This document shows, in pieces, positions 1 to 5,935 of a DNA stretch of 8,431 nt. The stretch comes from an uncultured Desulfomonile sp. (GTDB taxonomy: Bacteria; Desulfobacterota; Desulfomonilia; Desulfomonilales; Desulfomonilaceae). The stretch's first letter is position 1; every line of letters starts with the position of its first letter. The DNA is taken from the NCBI GenBank assembly GCA_903920415.1, contig CAIXMD010000019.1, forward strand, positions 1-8,431, in the 5' to 3' direction. The notes beneath the pieces are model-generated. The model had not been told where the DNA came from, did not search any database, and was given only the letters and a program-made list of their open reading frames with translations. The translations under genes and the position numbers were made by a program.

Positions 1-10
1 AATTAAAAAC

Positions 11-220
11 TCATGTTGTTGAGATATTGGAAAATCTTTGGATGTCAGGATCACATTTAAACCCATATCTTCGTATATCTATGGCAGTTAGGTCGTCAAG
101 ACACGCCGGAAAGTCACGAGGAAAATTTGCCGTGACTTCCACTGGTCTGTGTAAAGAAACTCTCGTGGGTGAATAACCATGAACAGCCGCATTGAAATAT
201 CCATCGGGATGGTGTATCAT
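11..220 (-). CDS. Doubtful small hypothetical protein (69 aa)
   Basis: An open frame of 69 codons starts with ATG and has a GGAG only 3 bases upstream, which is too close for a good ribosome binding site. A stop codon lies immediately upstream in frame, so it is not the visible end of a longer gene. The product has no signal peptide, membrane segment or motif I recognise. It is moderately rich in Pro, Arg and Asp and has two Cys residues. It faces away from the plus-strand genes that follow. It could be a small real gene, the remnant of a decayed gene, or a chance ORF. I keep it only because nothing else explains this stretch. Confidence 0.25.
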   Translation of the reverse strand: MIHHPDGYFNAAVHGYSPTRVSLHRPVEVTANFPRDFPACLDDLTAIDIRRYGFKCDPDIQRFSNISTT

Positions 221-363
221 TTACTCCATGCCGGAAGGTCTTGATCCGGGTTAGGAAGACATTCATTCTGTCTGCATCTTCGCTCGGGTCGTGATCGAAA
301 AAACGTTAGGAAACGATGTTTATTCGGTTAGTTGCAGTTTAAGTATGCAAGGAATCCCTTCGC

Positions 364-669
364 ATGTTGCGTGAACACATCAATGAAATTATGATCAGAT
401 GGAGCCCAAGAGAAAGACGTGGGAGCAATTATGATCCCAGCCTGTTTCTCGAGACGCCCGAACAGGCAAGAAAATTGATCCGACACTTGCGGGAGCAACT
501 GGAGAAAGCTCATAAAGAGAGAAATATGAAGTTGGTGGATGAACTAGGGGAAATCCTGGACAGAGTCGAGCGTCTTTCAAAAAAATTCTTTCGATGGGAG
601 GATCACCTCCTGCGCACACTGGAATCACAAGATTTGAGGGAAATCAAGAAACTCCCTTTAGGATTTTGA
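364..669 (+). CDS. Small charged helical hypothetical protein (101 aa)
   Basis: The frame encodes 101 residues, starting at an ATG with AAGGA about 10 bases upstream. I do not recognise the family. The product is highly charged (many Arg, Lys and Glu) and has no Cys, signal peptide or membrane segment. Residues from about 30 to 80 show the heptad-like hydrophobic spacing expected of one or two long amphipathic helices or a short coiled coil, ending in a basic stretch. This fits a soluble cytoplasmic protein that oligomerises or binds a partner. The next gene follows 80 bases downstream in the same direction, so the two may be cotranscribed. No function can be assigned. Confidence 0.55.
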   Translation: MLREHINEIMIRWSPRERRGSNYDPSLFLETPEQARKLIRHLREQLEKAHKERNMKLVDELGEILDRVERLSKKFFRWEDHLLRTLESQDLREIKKLPLGF

Positions 670-749
670 TCGCATTCTGGACGTACTGAGATCTTTCAGA
701 TTTCGCAAGAGGAAGCAATAGGTCAGACGAGAAGAATAGGGAGTTATCC

Positions 750-1073
750 ATGGATTTTGAAAGCATGAGTCGTCAGGAACTCATTCGGCATCTTGAAGAA
801 CTCAATAAATATATGGACAATGTAGTGGTTTTTTGGGGAGGCAAGAGGGAATTTCGAGAAACATTCGGACAAGTAGCTGAAAACAGGAACAACGAATATA
901 CGGAACAAGAAGCGGCAAACGCTCGCACAATCCTCCAAAGCGAAGGAGCCTTCGAAGATTTTATCGAGATGGTCCGGGATTCCTTCGAAAGAGGTGGAAT
1001 TGAATATTTTCTTTCTGAAAAGATTACTGCCCTCATGGAAGAAGTCGCTGGACGATGTGGGAAAAATAATTAG
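750..1073 (+). CDS. Small acidic hypothetical protein (107 aa)
   Basis: The frame encodes 107 residues from an ATG with GGGAG six bases upstream, a good ribosome binding site. I do not recognise the family. The product is soluble, acidic and predicted mostly helical. It opens with a helix of the type SRQELIRHLEELNKYMDN, followed by a distinctive hydrophobic/Gly element VVVFWGGKREF near residues 25-35. A further helical region ends in a single Cys near the C-terminus. There is no signal peptide or membrane helix. It lies in tandem with the 364-669 gene and may share its transcript. The VVVFWGGKREF segment is the part most likely to be conserved and would be the best search query. Confidence 0.65.
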   Translation: MDFESMSRQELIRHLEELNKYMDNVVVFWGGKREFRETFGQVAENRNNEYTEQEAANARTILQSEGAFEDFIEMVRDSFERGGIEYFLSEKITALMEEVAGRCGKNN

Positions 1074-1260
1074 AATCAGTTGTTGATAAGAGTCGTTTAC
1101 TGCATCTCGGCATCAAGCCTTTATATCATTAGGTAAAAAGAACATAAAATTAGTAATTAGACTGGTAAGTTCTCTTAAAATGGTTTAAAATATCTTGGTA
1201 ATAAAGGGATGATAAGTGGCGAAACCCTTGTCATGGGGCTGGCGAAAGGAGATCGTACTG

Positions 1261-1863
1261 GTGAATAACAAATATCGATTCATGCATACATATAGCTTTA
1301 TTGTGGTAGGTTTTTCATTCCTGGGAATTTTATTGCTGTTTAGTCAAGCCGCATCTCAGGACAATGATTCCCAGTGCTTTGTTATTAGAGACAGATGGGA
1401 GATGGTTCACCAGGATCTCAAAGACAAACTTAACAGTTACATGTCCATTCAGCAGTTACCGGTTGAGCGGGTCGCACAGCGTCCACTGGTAAGCAATTCC
1501 ACAGGCAAGACAATAGCAAAACAGGTCTCAGACGCATTACAGGCCAAGGAGGATATTCTCGTCGGCAAGAGAAATGAATGTCGAAACCTCCTGAATGTCG
1601 AAAATCAGGCATTCGCAGAGATGCAAGAGTGCATTTCTACTGGAAGGTCAGGCAAGAATAAAGATGTTAGTGGCTTGCATAAAAAGCGACGCGCTCTGAT
1701 TGAAAAGGCAATTCTCGCAATAACTGAAGTAAAAGAAGTTGAGGGAAGGGAAACCATCCTACCTTACCCAGAAGCTGGGGGTCAGGGAGATCCGTACCGG
1801 CGAAGCGTGAACAATTATTGGCAGAATTACCAACAAAATTACCGAAGATGGTGGGGATATTGA
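1261..1863 (+). CDS. Small secreted protein with Tyr/Trp/Asn/Gln-rich C-terminal tail (200 aa)
   Basis: I chose the GTG at 1261 because AAAGGAG (1245-1251) sits 9 bases upstream and the resulting N-terminus is a normal signal peptide: a short basic region, the hydrophobic run FIVVGFSFLGILLLF, then SQAAS as a likely signal peptidase I site. A GTG at 1216 in the same frame, with a weaker AAGGG, would add 15 residues before this. The mature part is helical and charged, with three Cys residues (contexts DSQCF, NECRN and QECIS). The last about 24 residues are strikingly rich in Asn, Gln, Tyr, Trp and Arg (core NNYWQNYQQNYRRWWGY). The protein is therefore predicted to be exported to the periplasm or beyond. 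I know no family for it. The aromatic tail could mediate assembly or surface binding, which is inference. It has no clear operon partner. Confidence 0.6.
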   Translation: MNNKYRFMHTYSFIVVGFSFLGILLLFSQAASQDNDSQCFVIRDRWEMVHQDLKDKLNSYMSIQQLPVERVAQRPLVSNSTGKTIAKQVSDALQAKEDILVGKRNECRNLLNVENQAFAEMQECISTGRSGKNKDVSGLHKKRRALIEKAILAITEVKEVEGRETILPYPEAGGQGDPYRRSVNNYWQNYQQNYRRWWGY

Positions 1864-2217
1864 GCCAAAAAAGGAAGCTTATTCCGGGCAACACAATAAA
1901 TGAACCTCGCCGGTAAGTGGGTGTGCTTCGGCCGCGAAACCGGTCTTGCCGTTCGCAGCAAAGCAACGTATACCGACAACCTTCCAATATTGCTAGATTA
2001 AAGCCAAAATATTACTCCAAGGAAGTATGCCCCCCCACACGTGGACATGTTTTAGGCTGATTTCACCACAAGGCGCGCTCTTTCCAGACCCGGTAGTACT
2101 AATTATGTGTTGGTGATATGTCGTGTTATCTATGAATGGGATAGGGTAAAATCATGCCATGTTTTGAGGTAATGTGCAATATGCCACAGGATAAGCTACT
2201 TTAAAGACACAATGTAT
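1864..2217. other. Intergenic region without a convincing gene
   Basis: Together with the promoter and leader that follow, this makes about 420 bases between the secreted-protein gene and the Cys-rich peptide. It contains only short ORFs with no good start signals, for example a 33-codon plus-strand frame at 1900-2001 and a 29-codon frame at 2027-2116 preceded by AAGGA. The first half is more GC-rich than the second and can fold (see 1924-1965). The run of C followed by CACACGTGGACATG near 2030-2050 resembles the ends of some IS3-type insertion sequences. No transposase gene or second end is present. Confidence 0.4.
1924..1965 (+). other. GC-rich foldable segment (possible RNA structure)
   Basis: An imperfect extended hairpin can form here. 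TGCTT (1924-1928) pairs with AAGCA (1961-1965), then after an internal loop GCGAA (1934-1938) pairs with TTCGC (1952-1956), and CGG pairs with CCG around a TCTTG loop. No T-run follows, so it is not a standard intrinsic terminator, although it lies about 60 bases after the stop of the secreted-protein gene. It may be a transcript-end structure, part of a small RNA, or incidental. Confidence 0.25.
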
Positions 2218-2246
2218 TTGACTACCATACAAAATAGACCTAACGT
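2218..2246 (+). promoter_or_regulatory. Candidate sigma-70-type promoter for the Cys-rich peptide
   Basis: TTGACT (2218-2223) is a good -35 match. After 17 bases comes TAACGT, a poor -10 match. The neighbouring TTTAAT at 2246-2251 is a better -10 sequence but has the wrong spacing. The position, about 35-40 bases before the peptide start codon, is right for a short leader. The call rests on pattern only. Confidence 0.3.
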
Positions 2247-2285
2247 TTAATTAGAATTATCAAGCGAATTAAGAGGAGAGACACC

Positions 2286-2348
2286 ATGACAATTAAAAAA
2301 GTAGTAAAGATGTCAAAAGGCCTTTGCAAGTGCAAGAGTTCTTGTTGA
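2286..2348 (+). CDS. Cys-rich 20-residue peptide, probable RiPP precursor
   Basis: A 20-codon frame starts with ATG and has GAGGAG (2273-2278) exactly 7 bases upstream, the strongest ribosome binding site in this half of the window. The peptide reads MTIKKVVKMSKGLCKCKSSC. A short basic/hydrophobic N-terminal half could be a minimal leader. The second half, GLCKCKSSC, looks like a core with Cys at positions 14, 16 and 20 plus two Ser. It lies 47 bases before a radical SAM/SPASM gene that carries a PqqD-like peptide-recognition domain, the classic arrangement for a precursor and its maturase. Likely products would be sulfur-to-carbon (thioether) crosslinked peptides, but the chemistry is inferred. 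The stop is TGA. Beyond it the frame runs Arg-Cys-Val-Leu-Thr-Glu-Val-Ser to a TAG at 2373, so a selenocysteine-containing 29-residue form is conceivable. The peptide is shorter than most known precursors, which is the main reason for caution. Confidence 0.72.
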   Translation: MTIKKVVKMSKGLCKCKSSC

Positions 2349-2363
2349 CGGTGTGTGTTGACG

Positions 2364-2391
2364 GAAGTTTCTTAGGTACCTGAAAGATTTC
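2364..2391 (+). promoter_or_regulatory. Hairpin between the Cys-rich peptide and the radical SAM gene
   Basis: An RNA stem of about 12 pairs with one C-A mismatch and a few G-U pairs can form: 2364-2375 pairs with 2380-2391 around the loop GTAC. It begins 15 bases after the peptide TGA and ends 4 bases before the ATG of the maturase gene, which has no clear ribosome binding site. It could set the ratio of peptide to enzyme by partial termination, RNA protection or translational coupling. Its loop distance from TGA (27 bases) and its loop G-U also fall within what is described for bacterial SECIS elements, but the mismatched stem makes that uncertain. Confidence 0.45.
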
Positions 2392-2395
2392 GTGC

Positions 2396-3910
2396 ATGGA
2401 TTCGTACGGCGCTGAGGAATGGATTTGTCGGGCCCACTGCACCTTTTTCAAAGCCGACCGAACGGAGGAGGAGCGTTGCCGGGGTTATTCTCTGGCAAGC
2501 CTCATTTTAACAAAAAGGGCTCTGCTTGATACATTCAAGACAGCGGAGCCCTTTGACCCCTCATTTAAGAAATCCTTTCTTTACAACCATATCTGTGTCC
2601 ATTGTCCGTTCTTGATCGACGGTTGTGACTTCACCGCTTCTGAGTCCTCCGAAGGATGTCTCCCTTGCGGAGGCCTGATATTGATTTCCCAACTTCTACA
2701 CGATGGAAAACTACTCGAAGATGACGTTCGGGGAGCAGATTTAATTGATCGTGCCCGGGAATCTTACCTATCCTTGACTCCCAGGTGCTCTATTAAGAAA
2801 TTGGAGCATAACTATCTCTATCATATTGTTAAGGATGAGCTTTACGAAGTTAACCAAGAAGGGTTTGATTTTCTTATCCGATGTGACGGGACCAATCGCG
2901 TAAAAGACCTGAACCCTGACCCCGGGTTCTTGGATTTCTGTCGAGAAGAGGATCTCTTGTGGATAAGCCCTACACCTCGTGAAATTGTTATCAGGGAAGG
3001 GCAATCACCAGTTCCTTCACTCAGGTATTTGGAATGGCTTGTCACATTTAGATGCAATCTTTCCTGCTCCCACTGTTACCTTGGCCAAACAGAGTCAGAT
3101 GAATTTTCTCCGGATCTGATACGTCCCCTTTTGGATCAGTTCACCCACATGCACGGTCTTCGCATCCTGGTGAGCGGCGGAGAGCCGACCATGTACAGGC
3201 ATTTCCCATTGCTAAACGATATTATCGGCGACTATCCCATCAGAGCGGTACTCCTGACCAACGGAATGCTCTTGGATGATAAGTTGGCATCTAAACTGAA
3301 TTTTCATGAGGTTCAGATAAGTCTGGACGGAATGGAGCGGGGGCATGAGGCCATAAGGGGAAAAGGAACGTTCCGGAGAGCAGTAGAAGCTATGAAGATT
3401 GCAAGGAGAAATGGACTGGATCTGTCCGTGGCGACCATGATTCACAAAGCGAATCTTGACGAATGGGATGATATGAGCTTCTTGGTCGTCGAAAATGGAG
3501 CTAAAGAATGGAGCGTCGACTACCCATGTCTCAAAGGACGGTGGCAGGTAAATCACGAATTGTACGTCGCCCCGGAAGAAGCAGCGGTAAAGATGTCTTA
3601 CGGATTCGGGGGGTCCTATCATGGGACCTCACCAGGATGGACTTGCGGTCGCCACCTGGCAGCAGTCCTGCCTTCCGGTAACGTTTGCCGTTGCGGACTC
3701 TACCAGGAACTATCTCTCGGCTCAGTCGACGAAGGCTTGGAAGAGGCCTGGGCGAGGGTGGTCCATGTCCCAATTGGGCAAACGAAATGCTTTGGATGTA
3801 CCCACGCCGATACTTGTGGAGGGGGATGCCGATATCGTGCTGGCGGGCCGGACGAGCGTGATGAGGTTATGTGCCGATTCCATGGTGTTCAAGTCGAAGA
3901 ATCCCTCTGA
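2396..3910 (+). CDS. Radical SAM/SPASM peptide maturase with PqqD-like domain
   Basis: This 504-residue protein is a predicted peptide-modifying radical SAM enzyme acting on a ribosomal peptide in the cytoplasm. Four parts are visible. (1) An N-terminal Cys-rich segment contains C11, C15, C28 and then C67-x2-C70-x6-C77-x10-C88-x2-C91-GG, a likely metal or Fe-S site. (2) Residues about 125-190 resemble PqqD/RRE domains, with the pattern YLYHIVKDELYEVNQEGFDFL and a following CDGT. (3) The radical SAM core has CNLSCSHC (C220, C224, C227) for the 4Fe-4S cluster and GGEP at 261-264 for SAM binding. (4) The SPASM domain matches its consensus exactly: C417-x10-G428-x4-C433, then C465-x2-C468-x5-C474-x3-C478, then C493, expected to hold auxiliary clusters. 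The start is the first ATG after an in-frame stop at 2381. No clear ribosome binding site precedes it, which suggests coupling to the peptide ORF. The likely substrate is the upstream 2286-2348 peptide. I cannot name the exact subfamily. Confidence 0.92.
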   Translation: MDSYGAEEWICRAHCTFFKADRTEEERCRGYSLASLILTKRALLDTFKTAEPFDPSFKKSFLYNHICVHCPFLIDGCDFTASESSEGCLPCGGLILISQLLHDGKLLEDDVRGADLIDRARESYLSLTPRCSIKKLEHNYLYHIVKDELYEVNQEGFDFLIRCDGTNRVKDLNPDPGFLDFCREEDLLWISPTPREIVIREGQSPVPSLRYLEWLVTFRCNLSCSHCYLGQTESDEFSPDLIRPLLDQFTHMHGLRILVSGGEPTMYRHFPLLNDIIGDYPIRAVLLTNGMLLDDKLASKLNFHEVQISLDGMERGHEAIRGKGTFRRAVEAMKIARRNGLDLSVATMIHKANLDEWDDMSFLVVENGAKEWSVDYPCLKGRWQVNHELYVAPEEAAVKMSYGFGGSYHGTSPGWTCGRHLAAVLPSGNVCRCGLYQELSLGSVDEGLEEAWARVVHVPIGQTKCFGCTHADTCGGGCRYRAGGPDERDEVMCRFHGVQVEESL

Positions 3911-3937
3911 AAAACTTACCGTTAGTCAATTTGCTAG

Positions 3938-3963
3938 GAATGGGATTTCTTGGATTTCCATTC
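3938..3963 (+). other. Weak hairpin after the radical SAM gene
   Basis: GAATGGGA (3938-3945) pairs with the arm at 3956-3963 to give 8 pairs, one of them G-U, around a 10-base loop. A second small GGAG/CTCC stem follows near 3964-3976. No T-run follows either, so it is at best a weak or Rho-assisted transcript end for the peptide/maturase operon. Confidence 0.25.
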
Positions 3964-3989
3964 GGAGTTTATCTCCCGAAGGTAACAGG

Positions 3990-4018
3990 TTGACTTATGG
4001 GAAAACTATACTTATCTC
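3990..4018 (+). promoter_or_regulatory. Candidate promoter for the AAA+ unfoldase gene
   Basis: TTGACT (3990-3995), then 17 bases, then TATCTC (4013-4018) gives a plausible but weak sigma-70-type promoter 54 bases before the start codon. The -35 hexamer is identical to the one proposed before the Cys-rich peptide. If real, the unfoldase has its own transcript. Confidence 0.3.
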
Positions 4019-4072
4019 TTAATAGAGCTAAAAAAAATTTTGCTCAGTTATAATTGGGAAAGGGTCAAGACC

Positions 4073-5875
4073 ATGAGTCGCAAAGAAAAAACCGAAGGAG
4101 CAAATATTCCAGATCCAAAAGAGATTGAAAAGGAGATCAACGAATTTCTTGCAAATAAATATGGTAACCGAATCCGAGTGATGGGAACTCAAATTGGACC
4201 ATGGCCCGGAGTCGACGAAACAGGTAGTGAAACAGTTACAGAGGATTCCGGCCCATCGGCCATGCGATTCGAGATGAAGCCGGCTGAACTGCATGAATAC
4301 CTGGACCGGTTCGTGATTCGTCAAGATGTAGCCAAGGAAATTCTTGCCACCAAGATATGTACACATTTTAACCGGATTAGGTATTTTCAAGAAAGAGGAG
4401 AAAGCGCAGACCGGGAGGGAATCGGTCGCATAAAAAATAATATTATCCTGATTGGCCCTACTGGTGTGGGAAAGACTTACCTTATAAAGCTTATCGCCCG
4501 GAAGATCGGGGTACCTTTTGTAAAGGGAGATGCGACAAAGTTCAGTGAAACCGGGTACGTGGGTGGAGATGTCGAAGACCTTGTCAGAGACTTGGTCCAG
4601 GAGGCTGACGGCGACATAGAAAAGGCTAGTTATGGAATAATATATGTGGATGAAATTGACAAGATAGCGTCTTCGGCCAACATTATCGGCCTGGATGTAA
4701 GCAGAACCGGTGTTCAGAGAAACCTGCTCAAACCCATGGAAGAAACTGAAGTTGATCTCAAGGTCGCCCACGATCCCGTATCCTTAATGGAGGCTGCAGC
4801 CCATTTCCAGAAAACCGGCAAGCGGCTGAAACGCACCATCAACACGAGGGACATACTGTTTATTGTTTCCGGAGCCTTTAACGGTTTGGAAGAAATCGTC
4901 TCTAAGAGGATGTCTCGCAAAGGTCTGGGATTCGGAGCCGCCTTGAAGGAGAAAGAAAACAGGACTGAGCTGTTTCGAGAAATCAAGGCAGAGGACTTGA
5001 TTGAATATGGCTTTGAGTCAGAGTTTGTAGGACGTCTTCCTGTAATCGCAGTTCTCGAAGACCTGGATGAGGACGATCTTTACCAGATCCTAAAAAATAG
5101 ATATTCTTCAGTAGTGACAGCCAAAAAACAGGATTTCAAGTCGTATGGAATAGACATTAGGTTCACAGACCCAGCCCTGAAAACCATAGCCCAGATGGCC
5201 TACCCGGAGAAAACTGGGGCACGGGCTCTCATAAGCGTAATGGAAAAGATTCTTGTAGGCTTCGAAAGAGTTCTTCCGTCAACAGACATCGCCCGATTTG
5301 CCGTCACAAAAGACTTGGTTACAAGTTCAAGGAAATATCTCCAAGATATTCTTGACGATGATTCTCATCCCTCGAGGTGTGAGGTCTTTGACGAAGTCGA
5401 TTCGGTGGAGCGTGCGGAGTTACTCGAAGATTTAGTAGCGAGACAGTCCGAATTCGAGAAACGCTTCGGCAAGGCTTTAAGCGACTGGGCTCTGGAAACG
5501 GTTGTGGATGCCGCCGTACAACTAGGTGTACAGCCTGAGACCACGTACGGTCGGTTTATTAAAGTAGAGCAAGAAATTCATGGCTTCGAGAAAGAGTTTG
5601 AAAACCAGTATGGTTTAAGAATACGGTTTTCCGGCGAAGCTCTCAGGGAGTTGATAACGCTTGTGCTCAAAGGGTCTGAAGAGCCTCTCATAATATGCAG
5701 AAAGATTTTTCAGAACTATCATCATGGACTAAAGCTGGTCATGGAGAGAACAGGCCGACAAGAATTTATCATTCCGAAAGAGGCCATCGAGAACCCGGAA
5801 CGATATCTCAATGAAATAATTCAACAAACCTATCAACAGCTTAATCCCGAAAATAAGCCCCACCTCAATTTCTAG
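4073..5875 (+). CDS. ClpX-like AAA+ unfoldase lacking the zinc domain, with duplicated C-terminal small domain
   Basis: This 600-residue protein starts at ATG 4073 with GGGAAAGGG just upstream; a TTG at 4040 is less likely. The AAA+ core follows ClpX closely: an entry segment YLDRFVIRQDVAKEIL, Walker A GPTGVGKT (128-135), pore loop GYVG (161-164), Walker B IIYVDE (189-194), sensor-2 TGARAL (R384), and an LGF tripeptide (285-287) at the place where ClpX has the IGF loop that docks ClpP. It should therefore thread protein substrates using ATP, probably into ClpP. Unlike housekeeping ClpX (about 420 residues) it has no Cys4 zinc domain. Its first about 75 residues are unrelated to that domain. 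After the normal small domain it carries about 180 extra residues. Residues from 514 (GLRIRFSGEALRELI) align well with the first small domain from 359 (GIDIRFTDPALKTIA), but the sensor-2 motif is lost. It is a divergent paralog, so substrate choice is probably special. It shares a strand with the peptide/maturase genes, but any link is unproven. Confidence 0.88.
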   Translation: MSRKEKTEGANIPDPKEIEKEINEFLANKYGNRIRVMGTQIGPWPGVDETGSETVTEDSGPSAMRFEMKPAELHEYLDRFVIRQDVAKEILATKICTHFNRIRYFQERGESADREGIGRIKNNIILIGPTGVGKTYLIKLIARKIGVPFVKGDATKFSETGYVGGDVEDLVRDLVQEADGDIEKASYGIIYVDEIDKIASSANIIGLDVSRTGVQRNLLKPMEETEVDLKVAHDPVSLMEAAAHFQKTGKRLKRTINTRDILFIVSGAFNGLEEIVSKRMSRKGLGFGAALKEKENRTELFREIKAEDLIEYGFESEFVGRLPVIAVLEDLDEDDLYQILKNRYSSVVTAKKQDFKSYGIDIRFTDPALKTIAQMAYPEKTGARALISVMEKILVGFERVLPSTDIARFAVTKDLVTSSRKYLQDILDDDSHPSRCEVFDEVDSVERAELLEDLVARQSEFEKRFGKALSDWALETVVDAAVQLGVQPETTYGRFIKVEQEIHGFEKEFENQYGLRIRFSGEALRELITLVLKGSEEPLIICRKIFQNYHHGLKLVMERTGRQEFIIPKEAIENPERYLNEIIQQTYQQLNPENKPHLNF

Positions 5876-5885
5876 TGCCATAACG

Positions 5886-5912
5886 AAAAAGTCCGGCTCA
5901 AAGAGCCGGACT
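5886..5912 (-). terminator. Strong intrinsic terminator between convergent genes
   Basis: A perfect 10-base-pair stem, AGTCCGGCTC with GAGCCGGACT, encloses a 3-base loop (5890-5912). Read on the minus strand, the stem runs into a U-tract provided by the A-run at 5886-5890. It therefore ends the transcript of the low-complexity secreted protein. On the plus strand there is no T-run, but the hairpin lies just 14 bases after the AAA+ stop codon and may also help end that transcript. Confidence 0.85.
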
Positions 5913-5935
5913 CTGGTCAGCGACGCTTTAGAAAA

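Noticed and set aside
1667..1987. 106-codon minus-strand ORF across the end of the secreted protein gene
   Set aside because: It lies mostly antisense to a better supported gene and reads as random, Cys/Arg-rich sequence with no ribosome binding site or motif.
1900..2001. 33-codon plus-strand ORF in the gap before the peptide gene
   Set aside because: There is no ribosome binding site, and the GC-rich composition is explained as well by the hairpin segment.
3621..4022. 133-codon plus-strand ORF overlapping the SPASM region
   Set aside because: It is a shifted frame over a strongly supported radical SAM/SPASM coding region, and no domain is visible.
4028..4771. 247-codon minus-strand ORF opposite the AAA+ gene
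   Set aside because: It is entirely antisense to clear ClpX-like motifs, rich in Phe, Ser and Cys as expected of a complement frame, and has no recognisable domain.
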